64,000 nt of DNA from Bacillus sp. cl95 (GCF_900115925.1 NZ_FOYF01000002.1:406194-470193); one strand, 5' to 3'. Positions 43,058-52,534 are shown, counted from the first letter of the stretch. The notes: generated by a model not told the origin, from the sequence alone. Program-made: numbers and translations.

Positions 43058-44510
43058 TCAAGATCAGCCGCTTATTTTTGAGCTAAGTAAACCAGGTCGT
43101 GTCGGGTACAGCTTGCCTGAGATGGATGTGCCCCAACTAGATTTATCAGAGCTTCTTCCTGAAGGCTATCTGCGCGAAGAAGAGCCTGAACTTCCAGAAG
43201 TATCAGAATTGGATATCATGCGCCATTATACGGCTTTATCAAACAGAAACCACGGTGTTGATTCAGGATTCTACCCGCTTGGATCTTGTACGATGAAATA
43301 TAATCCTAAAATCAATGAAAATGTTGCTCGTTTCAATGGTTTTGCTCATATTCATCCACTTCAGGATGAAAGTTCTGTCCAAGGTGCCCTTGAATTGATG
43401 TATGATCTTCAAGAGCATTTGATTGAAATTACGGGTATGGATGAAGTAACGCTTCAACCTGCTGCAGGTGCTCATGGTGAATGGACGGGGTTAATGATGA
43501 TCCGTGCCTACCACGAAGCAAACGGAGATACAAAAAGAACCAAGGTCATCGTTCCTGACTCAGCGCATGGTACGAATCCAGCATCGGCAACGGTTGCAGG
43601 ACTAGAAACGATTACTGTTAAGTCAAATGAACATGGACTTGTTGATCTTGAAGACTTAAAGCGTGTAGTTGGAGAAGATACTGCAGCTCTAATGCTTACA
43701 AATCCCAACACACTAGGATTATTCGAAGAAAATATCTTAGAAATGGCTGAGATTGTTCATGCTGCTGGCGGTAAATTGTACTACGACGGTGCCAATTTGA
43801 ATGCTGTACTTTCTAAAGCGCGTCCTGGAGACATGGGCTTTGATGTTGTTCACTTAAATCTACACAAAACATTCACTGGTCCTCATGGTGGCGGTGGTCC
43901 TGGGTCAGGTCCTGTTGGTGTAAAGGCTGATTTAATACCTTTCCTACCTAAACCAATCGTGACTAAGCGTGGTGAAGAGTACGTACTCGATTATGATCGT
44001 CCACAATCTATCGGCCGTGTTAAGCCGTACTACGGAAACTTTGGCATTAATGTGCGTGCATATACTTATATTCGCACAATGGGTCCAGACGGGTTAAAGG
44101 CTGTTACAGAGTATGCTGTGTTGAACGCTAACTATATGATGAGAAGATTGGCAGAGTATTATGATTTGCCGTTTGACAGACATTGTAAGCATGAGTTTGT
44201 ATTAAGTGGAAGACGCCAAAAGAAACTAGGTGTACGTACACTTGATATCGCAAAACGACTTCTTGACTTTGGTTACCATCCGCCAACGATCTACTTCCCG
44301 TTAAATGTTGAGGAATGTATCATGATTGAACCGACTGAAACGGAAGCAAAGGAAACTTTGGATGCCTTCATTGATGCAATGATTCAAATTGCTAAGGAAG
44401 CAGAAGAAAATCCTGAGATTGTACAAGAAGCACCACACACGACTGTAGTTGGCCGTCTTGATGAGACAACAGCAGCACGTAAACCAATTTTAAGATATCA
44501 AAAACAATAA
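43050..44510 (+). CDS. gcvPB: Glycine dehydrogenase (decarboxylating) subunit 2 GcvPB
   Basis: 486 residues, the C-terminal half of P-protein, which carries the cofactor. The PLP lysine is in [20 protein letters not shown] near residues 268-287. [16 protein letters not shown] and [19 protein letters not shown] are also diagnostic. I chose ATG 43050, with GGGGGA six bases before it, over TTG 43026. A terminator follows. The lipoylated GcvH partner is not in the window; lipM, downstream, makes octanoyl-GcvH in B. subtilis, a functional link. Confidence 0.97.
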   Translation: MHNQDQPLIFELSKPGRVGYSLPEMDVPQLDLSELLPEGYLREEEPELPEVSELDIMRHYTALSNRNHGVDSGFYPLGSCTMKYNPKINENVARFNGFAHIHPLQDESSVQGALELMYDLQEHLIEITGMDEVTLQPAAGAHGEWTGLMMIRAYHEANGDTKRTKVIVPDSAHGTNPASATVAGLETITVKSNEHGLVDLEDLKRVVGEDTAALMLTNPNTLGLFEENILEMAEIVHAAGGKLYYDGANLNAVLSKARPGDMGFDVVHLNLHKTFTGPHGGGGPGSGPVGVKADLIPFLPKPIVTKRGEEYVLDYDRPQSIGRVKPYYGNFGINVRAYTYIRTMGPDGLKAVTEYAVLNANYMMRRLAEYYDLPFDRHCKHEFVLSGRRQKKLGVRTLDIAKRLLDFGYHPPTIYFPLNVEECIMIEPTETEAKETLDAFIDAMIQIAKEAEENPEIVQEAPHTTVVGRLDETTAARKPILRYQKQ

Positions 44511-44537
44511 TCAATTTACCTTAAAATAGTAAGAAAA

Positions 44538-44573
44538 CATCGCCCGTCTAGTTGCGGGCGATTTTCCTTTTTC
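44538..44573 (+). terminator. Terminator after gcvPB
   Basis: ATCGCCCG-TCTAGTTG-CGGGCGAT followed by TTTCCTTTTT. Confidence 0.88.
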
Positions 44574-44582
44574 TTAAAACAA

Positions 44583-44739
44583 GGCTATGTTAAAGTACAC
44601 TGTAGATTGGAGGGAGGACGCTTGACTCCTCGAAAAGGCTCTGCCTATTCTTCGTGCGTGGTTCTTTCGGGGAAGATTATCAATGTCCTCGAAAAGCCAG
44701 TGACTGGAGCGGAAATCAACAGGCAAGAATAACAAAGCC
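44583..44739. repeat. MITE-like repeat, group 1 (157 bp)
   Basis: It begins GGCTATGTTAAAGTACACTG and ends GGCAAGAATAACAAAGCC; the ends are imperfect inverted repeats. Internal GGAGGGAGG..., ACTCCTCGAAAA and GGAGCGGAAATCAACAGG are shared with the copies at 32362 and 3782. No matching 8-bp flanks are found. A stem-rich region of no clear coding content follows. Confidence 0.7.
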
Positions 44740-44744
44740 TATTT

Positions 44745-45060
44745 TTTAGGAAATCGACCGGGATTTCTCTAATTTCGTGATTTTTATAAAACTCGTATAT
44801 GAACTTAGCGAATAAATTTTTGAAAACGTTCATTATCACGAAAAAACAGGCGATAACAATTTTGAATATGGCGATTACGACCAAAAAACAGGAGTATAAA
44901 AATGTCACATACCCTATAGGGGTATAATGAAATATTTTCATATCCACTTTAAAAGTGATAATTACGCCAAAATCTCCATATTTAAGCATACAATTTTTCG
45001 AACAAGTAGTCTTTTCTTACCTTCTTCCAGTATTCCTGAAAGATAAAGGTAAATTCAAGT
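44745..45060. other. Stem-rich non-coding stretch
   Basis: About 315 AT-rich bases with nested inverted repeats. TTTCGTGAT (44773-44781) pairs with ATCACGAAA (44835-44843), with ATGAAC/GTTCAT inside; there is a TACCC-TATA-GGGGTA palindrome, and CACTTT-A-AAAGTG. A minus-strand open frame of 114 codons crosses it but runs into the neighbouring repeat and has no ribosome site, so I do not call it a gene. Confidence 0.4.
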
Positions 45061-45142
45061 GAAATGTTGATTTTCTGTACGTTTCATGCCGACATCACAG
45101 GAGCACTATGCGAAGAGGCGAATCGGCGAACGACCCCAGGAC

Positions 45143-45182
45143 GAATTTTGACACAGGTGGCAAAAGGACTTTGTCAAAATTC
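45143..45182. repeat. Strong isolated hairpin
   Basis: GAATTTTGACA and TGTCAAAATTC form an 11-bp perfect stem with an 18-base loop. No T-run follows on either strand, so it is not a standard terminator. Confidence 0.5.
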
Positions 45183-45198
45183 ATATCGGAAATCAAGT

Positions 45199-45222
45199 AC
45201 TGGAGCGGAAATTAACAGAGCC
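45199..45222. repeat. Right-end fragment of a group 1 MITE-like repeat
   Basis: A 24-bp fragment: ACTGGAGCGGAAATTAACAG followed by AGCC. It equals the right termini of the other group 1 copies, with no left end recognisable. Confidence 0.55.
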
Positions 45223-45227
45223 AAAAC

Positions 45228-45262
45228 AAAAAACCTCCTGCATGAGCAGAAGGTTTTGCAAT
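45228..45262. terminator. Terminator after yqhL (minus strand)
   Basis: AAAACCTTCTGC-TCATG-CAGGAGGTTTT read on the minus strand, ending in a T-run just after the yqhL stop. Confidence 0.75.
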
Positions 45263-45266
45263 TTCA

Positions 45267-45647
45267 TTATTTAGCTTTTACTTTGCCAGACCATTTCTTA
45301 AATCCACCTTGAAGATGTGAAAGGTCTCTATAGCCTTTACGGTGCAGGAATTGTGCTGCACGGCTACTACGCATGCCACTTTGGCAATATAGGTAGACTG
45401 GCTTGTCCGGTCTAATTTCTTTCATGCGCATTTTCATTTGGGATAGCGGAATATTTCTTGCTCCCAAAATATGTCCTGCGTCAAATTCATTTGGCTCGCG
45501 ACAATCAATTAGTTGAGCTTTTCGATAGCCAGAACGGAATTCCTCTTCCGTTAATGTTGTAAGAATTTTACGCTGATACAGCCATGTCACAACAGAGTAA
45601 ATGATAAAAGCTCCAGTTGCGATTAACAAAATATAAAGTGCATCCAA
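45267..45647 (-). CDS. yqhL: Membrane-anchored rhodanese-like sulfurtransferase YqhL
   Basis: 126 residues, as in B. subtilis. One N-terminal membrane helix (about 3-22), then a single rhodanese domain with LIDCREPNEFDAGHILGARNIP and the catalytic loop CQSGMR (YLYCQSGMRSSRAA). It probably handles sulfane sulfur at the membrane; exact partner unknown. I chose TTG 45647, with AAAGGGG about eleven bases upstream, because longer readings extend past that site. It is divergent from lipM. Confidence 0.88.
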   Translation of the reverse strand: MDALYILLIATGAFIIYSVVTWLYQRKILTTLTEEEFRSGYRKAQLIDCREPNEFDAGHILGARNIPLSQMKMRMKEIRPDKPVYLYCQSGMRSSRAAQFLHRKGYRDLSHLQGGFKKWSGKVKAK

Positions 45648-45851
45648 TTTGATTCTTGCCCCTTTCAAGCTAGCTTTGCCATATATTATTATATAAGTGA
45701 ACCATTGAAAGAGTAAAGAAGATGAAACAAAAAAATACAAATAATCAGTGAAAAAAATGTGGTAAATTCATCTGACTTTAATTTTTATCCTGGTTTTGAT
45801 AGACTAGGACTCGCATAGTAAAATCAAACCTATTAAAAATGAGGCATACAT

Positions 45852-46688
45852 ATGACGAAAGAAACATGGTATTTTATTGACTCGGGAAATCAATCTCCAT
45901 CATACAATATGGCTTTAGATGAAGCATTGCTTGATTGGCATAGTGAAGGGAAGATTCCCCCAACGATCCGTTTTTATGGTTGGAACCCAGCGACCTTATC
46001 CATTGGATATTTTCAAAAAGTGGAAAAAGAGATCAATATGGATGCCGTAAGAGAGCATCATCTTGGATTTGTGCGAAGACCTACTGGTGGCAGAGGTGTC
46101 CTTCACGAACATGAATTGACATACAGTGTGATTGTTTCGGAAGAGCATCCTGAAATGCCTAAAACCGTTACAGAAGCATACCGCGTCATTTCTGAAGGGA
46201 TTTTAAAAGGCTTTCACCGTTTAGGTTTGGATGCATATTTTGCCGTACCACAATCATTAGAGGAACGGGAATCTTTAAAAAATCCTCGCTCTGCTGTATG
46301 CTTTGATGCACCTAGCTGGTACGAGCTTGTGGTCGAAGGACGTAAAGTGGCAGGAAGCGCACAAACTCGTCAAAAAGGAGTCATCCTTCAACATGGTTCT
46401 ATCCTTTTGGATATTGACGAAGAGAAACTATTTAGCCTTTTCCATTATCCAAGTGAGAGAGTAAAAGAACGTATGAGAGCTGCTTTCAAAAATAAAGCTG
46501 TGGCGATTAATGAAATTAGTTCAAGGCAAATTAATCTTGAAGAAGCGAAGGATGCTTTTTATAACGGATTTGCTGAAGGCCTGAATGTAGAACTTGTTCC
46601 ATATACATTGTCAGTGGAAGAAGAAGAATATGTCGCAAAGATTGCCAAAGAAAGATATGAAAGTGATGATTGGAATTTTAAGAGATAG
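45852..46688 (+). CDS. lipM: Octanoyl-[acyl-carrier-protein]:protein N-octanoyltransferase LipM
   Basis: 278 residues, the same length as B. subtilis LipM. It moves octanoyl from acyl carrier protein to GcvH at the start of lipoate synthesis. BPL/LplA fold with [19 protein letters not shown] near residues 75-93 and the catalytic cysteine C150 in [13 protein letters not shown], followed by [20 protein letters not shown]. Close to the glycine cleavage operon whose GcvH protein needs lipoyl. GAGG precedes the ATG. Confidence 0.95.
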   Translation: MTKETWYFIDSGNQSPSYNMALDEALLDWHSEGKIPPTIRFYGWNPATLSIGYFQKVEKEINMDAVREHHLGFVRRPTGGRGVLHEHELTYSVIVSEEHPEMPKTVTEAYRVISEGILKGFHRLGLDAYFAVPQSLEERESLKNPRSAVCFDAPSWYELVVEGRKVAGSAQTRQKGVILQHGSILLDIDEEKLFSLFHYPSERVKERMRAAFKNKAVAINEISSRQINLEEAKDAFYNGFAEGLNVELVPYTLSVEEEEYVAKIAKERYESDDWNFKR

Positions 46689-46690
46689 AG

Positions 46691-46722
46691 AAAGGAGCGA
46701 CTATTAGTCGTTTCTTTTTTTT
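46691..46722 (+). terminator. Weak terminator after lipM
   Basis: GAGCGACT-AT-TAGTCGTTTC stem with a G-T pair, followed by eight T residues. Confidence 0.6.
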
Positions 46723-46914
46723 ATCCTTTTTTTAGGAATGAGATCTTATAGAGATTTTTCAAGCAAACTGTTACTTATTACCTATGCATTCAATTAGCAA
46801 ACTGCGAAATATGTTAAAATTTATCGTTTTATCCGATTTAGTTAACTCAATCTATATTTTCCTCTTATTTTCACTTGTTTTTGATTTTGACAAAAAAGTG
46901 TTCATCAAAACTGA

Positions 46915-46963
46915 ACACAATATATAGTGTGGTTGAACCAAATTTCAATACTATATATTGATG
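46915..46963 (+). promoter_or_regulatory. Two NrdR boxes upstream of nrdJ
   Basis: ACACAATATATAGTGT (46915-46930) and ATACTATATATTGATG (46948-46963) both fit the NrdR core CWATATATWG. Their centres are 33 bp apart, about three helical turns, as expected for cooperative NrdR binding. A TTGACA-like -35 (46887-46892) lies just upstream. The remaining 46723-46886 and 46964-47095 hold no gene I can support. Confidence 0.8.
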
Positions 46964-47095
46964 TTTTTGGTTGTAATTTGAGTTTCACTATGCTAGATTT
47001 AGGGTATTCCAAAACAGCAAGACTTAGCAGATATTTCTACAAAATTTTTAACTTTACTATTAAATTGATTGAGATTTCTAGAAGGAGATGTGATT

Positions 47096-49654
47096 ATGTC
47101 TGTTGCAGTAAGACAAAAAATGAATATTAATTTCGAACGGTTGAATGAGGATATCGGTTTATTTCCACAAGTACATCCTGTGACATCCGACATGAAAATT
47201 ACACATAAAGGTGTTTCCCGTCTCGTAATGTTAGATCGTTATACTTTTAAAGATACGGAGAAAATTACGTTGACAACTGGTGACTTTGTAGTGTTAACCA
47301 TTAAGGAAGATCCGAAATTCCCTGCACGTGGTCTTGGATTCATTTTAGGCATCGATTGGGAAAAGAAGACTGCACAGGTTTTGGTAGAGGAAGAATTTAG
47401 AGGGGTGCTAGACGATCCAGAGGAAGTTAGCACAGGTGTGATTGTTCGTTCATTAGATATCATTGAAAAGCCTTTAGAGCTTTTTTATGAGCAAATTGCA
47501 AAACGTAACGCAACAGGCCTCGCCAGCGTAGAAAAGACTGAAGAGAAGCGGAAAGAATGGTTTGAAAAGTTCTATCAAGAACTTGTTCAAATGAACTTCA
47601 TTCCAGCTGGACGTGTACTATACGGAGCAGGTGCGGAAACGGATGTGACTTACTTCAACTGCTACGTTATGCCATTTGTTCAAGATTCGCGTGAAGGAAT
47701 TTCCGATCACCGTAAGCAAGTAATGGAAATCATGAGCCGAGGTGGAGGGGTCGGAACGAATGGTTCCACATTACGCCCAAGAGCCACTTTGGCAAAAGGG
47801 GTAAACGGAAAATCTTCCGGTTCAGTTTCCTGGCTTGATGATATTGCGAAGTTGACACATCTTGTTGAACAGGGTGGGTCAAGACGTGGTGCACAAATGA
47901 TCATGTTAGCAGATTGGCATCCTGATATCGTAGAATTCATCATTTCAAAAATGCAGAATCCTAGAATCCTAAGATTCCTGATTGAAAATACAAAAGATGA
48001 AACAATTAAGAAGTATGCAAAGGATAAATTGAAATTCACTCCACTTACAGTACAAGAAACTGCTATGTATCAAGGTATTGTGAACTTTAAAACGATTCCA
48101 GGCTTCGGCGGGTTTAATGAGAAAATCATTGAAGAAGCAGAAGAGAAATTACTTACTGGAGGCAATTATTCTGTTCATAATCCGGAATTTTTAACAGGCG
48201 CAAATATTTCAGTTTGTTTAACAAAAGACTTCATGGACGCAGTGGAAAAGGATGCAGAATATGAGTTGCGTTTCCCTGATGTTGAGAGTTACGATGCAGA
48301 GAGTATGAAAATCTATAATGAAGAATGGCACAAAAGTGGAGATGTGCGTGAGTGGGGAAAAATGGGCCACAAAGTTCGCACCTATAAAAAAATCCAAGCG
48401 AAAGAACTTTGGAACTTAATCAACATTTGTGCGACGTATTCCGCTGAGCCTGGCATATTCTTCATTGACAATGCAAATGACATGACAAATGCTCAAGCTT
48501 ACGGTCAGAAGGTTGTCGCAACGAACCCATGTGGAGAACAGCCACTTGCACCAAATTCCGTCTGTAACCTTGCTGCAGTGAATCTTGCGGAGATGGCAGA
48601 TAAGGAAACAAAGACAGTGAACTTCAAAAAGCTAGAACAAACTGTTGCTGTTGGAGTTCGCATGCAAGATAACGTAATCGATGCTACACCATACTTCTTA
48701 GAAGATAATAAGAGACAAGCCCTTGGTGAACGACGTGTAGGACTTGGTGTAATGGGATTACATGACTTGCTCATCTACTGTGAAACAGAGTACGGTTCTG
48801 AAGAAGGAAATAAACTCGTAGATAAAGTGTTCGAAACAATCGCAACAACTGCATACAGAACATCTGTAGAATTAGCAAAAGAGAAAGGAAGTTTCCCTTT
48901 CTTGGTTTCTGATAATGAAAATGAAACAAATCGTCTCCGCAAAGCATTTACTGAAACTGGCTTCATGAAAAAGATGCCTGAAGATGTACGGAATTCGATA
49001 TTGGAAAATGGAATTAGGAACTCTCATCTACTAACTGTTGCTCCAACAGGCTCCACGGGCACAATGGTGGGTGTTTCAACTGGTCTTGAACCATATTTCT
49101 CTTTTTCATATTTCCGAAGCGGCCGTCTTGGTAAATTTATTGAAGTAAAAGCTGATATCGTTCAGGAATATTTGGATCAACATCCAGAAGCAGATACGAA
49201 TAACTTGCCTAATTGGTTTGTGACTGCGATGGAGTTGAATCCAGAAGCTCACGCAGATGTTCAATGTGTCATTCAACGCTGGATCGATAGCTCGATCAGT
49301 AAAACGGTAAATGCTCCAAAAGGGTATAGCGTTGAACAAGTGGAGAAAGTTTATGAACGTCTGTACCGTGGTGGTGCAAAAGGAGGAACCGTTTATGTCG
49401 ACGGTTCACGCGATTCACAAGTCCTTACTTTAAAAGCAGAGGAAAATAGTATGGACGACTCTGAAAAGGTTAAAGAAAAACCAAAACATCATGTTGTATT
49501 GGTCGATACCATTACGCCACTTCGCTCAACCGACGTTACGATTGGTTCTGAAGTTGGAAATACCTGTCCAGTTTGTCGAAAGGGTAAAGTAAAAGAAATT
49601 GGCGGTTGTAACACGTGTACAAACTGTAACGCACAATTGAAGTGCGGATTATAA
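47096..49654 (+). CDS. nrdJ: Adenosylcobalamin-dependent class II ribonucleotide reductase NrdJ
   Basis: An 852-residue enzyme reducing ribonucleotides to deoxyribonucleotides with a B12-generated thiyl radical, independent of oxygen. Motifs: FIPAGRVLYGAGAETDVTYF near residues 158-177, MSRGGGVGTNGSTLRPRAT, the catalytic-loop NPCGEQPLAPNSVCNLAAVNL near 477-497, and APTGSTGTMVGVS. The C-terminal tail CPVCRKGKVKEIGGCNTCTN has four cysteines for re-reduction and possible zinc binding. I chose ATG 47096, with AGAAGGAGA before it. It is not at this place in B. subtilis. It needs B12, for which no genes are present here. Confidence 0.94.
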   Translation: MSVAVRQKMNINFERLNEDIGLFPQVHPVTSDMKITHKGVSRLVMLDRYTFKDTEKITLTTGDFVVLTIKEDPKFPARGLGFILGIDWEKKTAQVLVEEEFRGVLDDPEEVSTGVIVRSLDIIEKPLELFYEQIAKRNATGLASVEKTEEKRKEWFEKFYQELVQMNFIPAGRVLYGAGAETDVTYFNCYVMPFVQDSREGISDHRKQVMEIMSRGGGVGTNGSTLRPRATLAKGVNGKSSGSVSWLDDIAKLTHLVEQGGSRRGAQMIMLADWHPDIVEFIISKMQNPRILRFLIENTKDETIKKYAKDKLKFTPLTVQETAMYQGIVNFKTIPGFGGFNEKIIEEAEEKLLTGGNYSVHNPEFLTGANISVCLTKDFMDAVEKDAEYELRFPDVESYDAESMKIYNEEWHKSGDVREWGKMGHKVRTYKKIQAKELWNLINICATYSAEPGIFFIDNANDMTNAQAYGQKVVATNPCGEQPLAPNSVCNLAAVNLAEMADKETKTVNFKKLEQTVAVGVRMQDNVIDATPYFLEDNKRQALGERRVGLGVMGLHDLLIYCETEYGSEEGNKLVDKVFETIATTAYRTSVELAKEKGSFPFLVSDNENETNRLRKAFTETGFMKKMPEDVRNSILENGIRNSHLLTVAPTGSTGTMVGVSTGLEPYFSFSYFRSGRLGKFIEVKADIVQEYLDQHPEADTNNLPNWFVTAMELNPEAHADVQCVIQRWIDSSISKTVNAPKGYSVEQVEKVYERLYRGGAKGGTVYVDGSRDSQVLTLKAEENSMDDSEKVKEKPKHHVVLVDTITPLRSTDVTIGSEVGNTCPVCRKGKVKEIGGCNTCTNCNAQLKCGL

Positions 49655-49688
49655 CAATTAGTTGGTATGAAAATTTAACGTAGATAAC

Positions 49689-49932
49689 TGTCTAGCTCCA
49701 GCGCCCATCCAGTTTTCATCAATGAATATGCTTCTTCGAAAATGTTGCGGAAAGCATGACCTTTAGGTGATGATTGGAGCAGCTCGGGGTTGTTTCCTAA
49801 AGCCGAAACAGCCTTAATTGTTTTCTAAAGCCAAAACAATTTTGGTCATAAGCCAAATCGCTCAGAATAAGGATTTCCTGCGCGCTTCGTCTTGTGCTTG
49901 TCGGGGTAATACAGGGCGTTTGCGCTTTTCTT
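49689..49932. repeat. Dispersed repeat of the TGTCTAGCTCCAGCGCC type
   Basis: It begins TGTCTAGCTCCAGCGCC and later has GGTCATAAGCCAAATCGCTC, GTGCTTGTCGGGGTAATACA and GGGCGTTTGCGCTTTTCTT. These are hallmarks of a repeat I recall from many Bacillus intergenic regions. The ends are partly self-complementary (CAGCGCCC/GGGCGTTTG). The middle holds an imperfect duplication (CCTAAAGCCGAAACAG and TCTAAAGCCAAAACAA). This copy fills the spacer between nrdJ and splB. No reading frame of its own. Confidence 0.7.
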
Positions 49933-49966
49933 AAGAGGATGGAAAAATTTTTCCGTCCTCTTTTTG
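49933..49966. terminator. Terminator downstream of nrdJ
   Basis: AAGAGGATGGAAAAA pairs with TTTTTCCGTCCTCTT (one G-T pair) with no real loop spacer and a T-run; close to the border of the preceding repeat. Confidence 0.7.
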
Positions 49967-50018
49967 CGTTTCTTTTGCACATACTAGAAAAAATGTGTTT
50001 TTGAAAAGAGGGTGTTAA

Positions 50019-51044
50019 ATGGAGCCGTTTGTACCGCAACTTGTTTATATTGAACCAAAGGCACTCGAGTATCCGTTAGGAAGAGAGCTAAAGGAAAAGT
50101 TCGAGGCCATGGGGCTGGAAATTCGTGAAACAACTTCACATAATCAAGTCAGAGGGATTCCAGGTGACAATGAATTTCAACAATATCGGAATGCAAAATC
50201 GACTCTTGTAGTTGGCATTAGAAGAACGTTGAAGTTTGATACTTCAAAGCCATCTGCAGAGTATGCGATTCCTCTTGCCACGGGTTGTATGGGTCACTGT
50301 CATTATTGCTATTTACAAACCACATTAGGAAGTAAACCTTATATTCGTACTTACGTAAACCTTGAGGATATATTTGATCAAGCCCAAAAGTATATGGATG
50401 AACGAAAGCCAGAGATTACTCGTTTTGAAGCAGCTTGTACATCTGATATCGTAGGTATTGATCACTTGACACATTCATTGAAGAAAACGATTGAGTTTAT
50501 TGGTCAAACCGAATATGGACAATTAAGATTTGTTACGAAATATCATCATGTCGACCACTTGTTAGATGCAAAGCATAATGGTAAAACGCGTTTTCGATTC
50601 AGTGTAAACTCAAGGTATGTTATCAAGAACTTTGAACCTGGTACTTCTTCCTTTGATGACAGATTGGAAGCAGCTAGAAAGGTGGCGAATGCAGGCTATC
50701 CGCTAGGGTTCATCGTTGCCCCTATATATATGCACGAAGATTGGAAAGAGGGGTATCGAGAGCTGTTTGAACGCCTTCATTCTGCATTGGAAGGTATTCA
50801 TCTTGAAAACCTGACTTTTGAATTGATTCAACATCGTTTTACGAAGCCTGCAAAGAACGTAATAGCTAAACGTTATCCAAAAACGAAGTTGGAGATGGAT
50901 GAAGGAAAAAGGAAATATAAATGGGGACGTTACGGGATTGGCAAATACGTTTATCAGGATGAAGATGCCAAGGATTTAGAAGGGACAATAAGAGACTATG
51001 TCCGTTCTTACTTCCCGCAAGCCGAAGTTCAGTACTTTACTTAA
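50019..51044 (+). CDS. splB: Spore photoproduct lyase SplB
   Basis: A 341-residue radical SAM enzyme that repairs the thymine dimer (spore photoproduct) formed by UV in spore DNA. The [4Fe-4S] motif C90-MGH-C-HY-C97 is intact, as are C140 (EAACTSDIVG, the H-atom donor region) and Y96/Y98. GAGGGTG precedes the ATG. A CATACTA at 49980 resembles a sigma-G -10 element, but I see no matching -35. No splA-like small gene lies upstream, unlike B. subtilis; the space is a repeat. In this strain it sits between nrdJ and yqhO. Confidence 0.95.
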   Translation: MEPFVPQLVYIEPKALEYPLGRELKEKFEAMGLEIRETTSHNQVRGIPGDNEFQQYRNAKSTLVVGIRRTLKFDTSKPSAEYAIPLATGCMGHCHYCYLQTTLGSKPYIRTYVNLEDIFDQAQKYMDERKPEITRFEAACTSDIVGIDHLTHSLKKTIEFIGQTEYGQLRFVTKYHHVDHLLDAKHNGKTRFRFSVNSRYVIKNFEPGTSSFDDRLEAARKVANAGYPLGFIVAPIYMHEDWKEGYRELFERLHSALEGIHLENLTFELIQHRFTKPAKNVIAKRYPKTKLEMDEGKRKYKWGRYGIGKYVYQDEDAKDLEGTIRDYVRSYFPQAEVQYFT

Positions 51045-51153
51045 TAGCTAAATTCCCAACAAAATGTTAAAAAAATTTACTCGTCCGCCGTACTATTTTG
51101 AGTTCATGCCGCTTAAAGATGTAAAGGTAAGTACATCGATGGGAGTGGCTTCC

Positions 51154-52038
51154 ATGAACATAGACGGTGTTTTTTCCGGAGGTGGAGTAAAGGGATTTGC
51201 TCTAATTGGAGCGTACGAAGAAATAGAAAATCGCGGATTCCATTTCAAAAGGGTAGCAGGGACAAGTGCCGGTTCTTTGATTGCCGCTCTTATCGCAGCC
51301 GGTTATACGAGTTCTGAAATGAAAGAGCTGCTTGATGAATTAGACTTAACAAAGTTTCTTGATGCCCGCCGAAATTGGATTCCTTTCCCTTTTGCCAAAT
51401 GGCTTTTCGTTTATTGGCGGCTCGGATTGTATAAAGGTCAAGAATTAGAAAAATGGATGGAAGAAAAGCTGTCTGCAAAAGGATTGAAAACTTTTGGAGA
51501 TTTACCGCCGCAGACACTTAGGGTTATCGCTTCGGATCTAACGAACGGAAGGTTGCTTGTTCTTCCAGATGACTTAGAAAAATACGGTATCGACCCCAAT
51601 TCCTTTTCCATCGCAAAGGCTATTCGGATGAGTTGCAGTCTCCCTTACTTCTTTGAACCAGTAAAACTTCGATCCGCAATAGGAGTCAATATTGTCGTTG
51701 ATGGTGGTGTTCTTAGTAATTTTCCCATGTGGCTGTTTGATAAGGAGAATGTAGCTAAAGTACGGCCCGTTCTGGGGATAAAGCTCAGTCACAACAAATA
51801 TGAACTTCCCCAAAACAAAATCCATAATGCAATTGATATGTTCGGAGCTTTGTTTGAAACGATGAAGGATGCACATGACGCCAGATATATTTCAAGGAAA
51901 CACGCAAAAAACATTATTTTCATTCCAACACAAGGTGTATTATTAACTGAATTTGAACTCACAAATGAGAAAAAACAGGCTATGATTGCACTTGGTAAGG
52001 AGGCTGCTAAACAATTTTTCAAGAGTTGGGGATATTGA
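51154..52038 (+). CDS. yqhO: Patatin-like phospholipase YqhO
   Basis: 294 residues. Patatin features: oxyanion glycine loop GVFSGGGVKGFALIGAY near residues 5-21, the nucleophile serine in GTSAGS near 39-44, and the catalytic aspartate in VDGGVLSNFP near 192-201. It should be an acyl hydrolase acting on membrane lipids; the substrate is unknown. I chose ATG 51154, which has GGGAGTGG seven bases upstream and fits the conserved protein start, over upstream starts at 51064 and 51139. Confidence 0.88.
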   Translation: MNIDGVFSGGGVKGFALIGAYEEIENRGFHFKRVAGTSAGSLIAALIAAGYTSSEMKELLDELDLTKFLDARRNWIPFPFAKWLFVYWRLGLYKGQELEKWMEEKLSAKGLKTFGDLPPQTLRVIASDLTNGRLLVLPDDLEKYGIDPNSFSIAKAIRMSCSLPYFFEPVKLRSAIGVNIVVDGGVLSNFPMWLFDKENVAKVRPVLGIKLSHNKYELPQNKIHNAIDMFGALFETMKDAHDARYISRKHAKNIIFIPTQGVLLTEFELTNEKKQAMIALGKEAAKQFFKSWGY

Positions 52039-52070
52039 TTTACTGTTCGATCTTTTAAGATATTCTTCGC

Positions 52071-52118
52071 AAAAAGAAAAATCGGGAATCTTTAAAAAGA
52101 TACCCGATTTTTCTTTTT
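52071..52118. terminator. Bidirectional terminator between yqhO and yqhP
   Basis: AAAAAGAAAAATCGGG pairs perfectly with CCCGATTTTTCTTTTT, with an inner stem TCTT/AAGA; it overlaps the last codons of yqhP. Confidence 0.9.
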
Positions 52119-52469
52119 GGATTTTTTCCCTTCAATAACAGTAAGATGAGCGGGGCTTTTCTTCTTTTGTTTGCTGGGCTTCTTTAAAGAAGTCATTGAT
52201 GACGAACTTGAGCGCTGTGAAGAGGTTTCTCCACTTTTTAGACGCTTCTTGGATTGTTTGGCTGCTTTAAGAAATGCCTGCTGCTCTTTTTTCTCTGGAC
52301 TTGAAGAGGAAAAACGCCTTGCTATGAAATAAATGGCCGAAACAATCAGAACGAGAAAAACGATTTTTTGGATAAACCCTGTCGGATTCGTAATTAACAT
52401 GCCGATGATGCCGACCACAGCTAAGATAATGACTCCTAACGCAAAGAAAACGGAAATCCGATTTTTCAA
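52092..52469 (-). CDS. yqhP: SA1362-family membrane protein YqhP
   Basis: 125 residues: two N-terminal membrane helices (about 8-28 and 33-52), then a long basic and serine-rich cytoplasmic tail (SSSSPEKKEQQ, SSQRSSSSSMTSLKKPSKQ, EGKKSKKKN). The tail is typical of this family and looks disordered and nucleic-acid- or phospholipid-binding; function unknown. I chose TTG 52469, which has GGGAGGTGG five bases before it; GTG 52478 is part of that site. Confidence 0.8.
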   Translation of the reverse strand: MKNRISVFFALGVIILAVVGIIGMLITNPTGFIQKIVFLVLIVSAIYFIARRFSSSSPEKKEQQAFLKAAKQSKKRLKSGETSSQRSSSSSMTSLKKPSKQKKKSPAHLTVIEGKKSKKKNRVSF

Positions 52470-52534
52470 GAAAGCCACCTCCCTAAGAGCATCTTAAGCA
52501 TTTTTATTCTCTTTTAAACCCGTATAATTAAAGA

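Noticed and set aside
44645-44989. A minus-strand open frame of 114 codons, hydrophobic
   Set aside because: It has no ribosome site, overlaps a mobile repeat at its 3' end, and lies in AT-rich sequence dense in inverted repeats.
49980-49986. CATACTA as a sigma-G -10 for splB
   Set aside because: No matching -35 at 17-18 bp upstream, so a promoter call is not supported.
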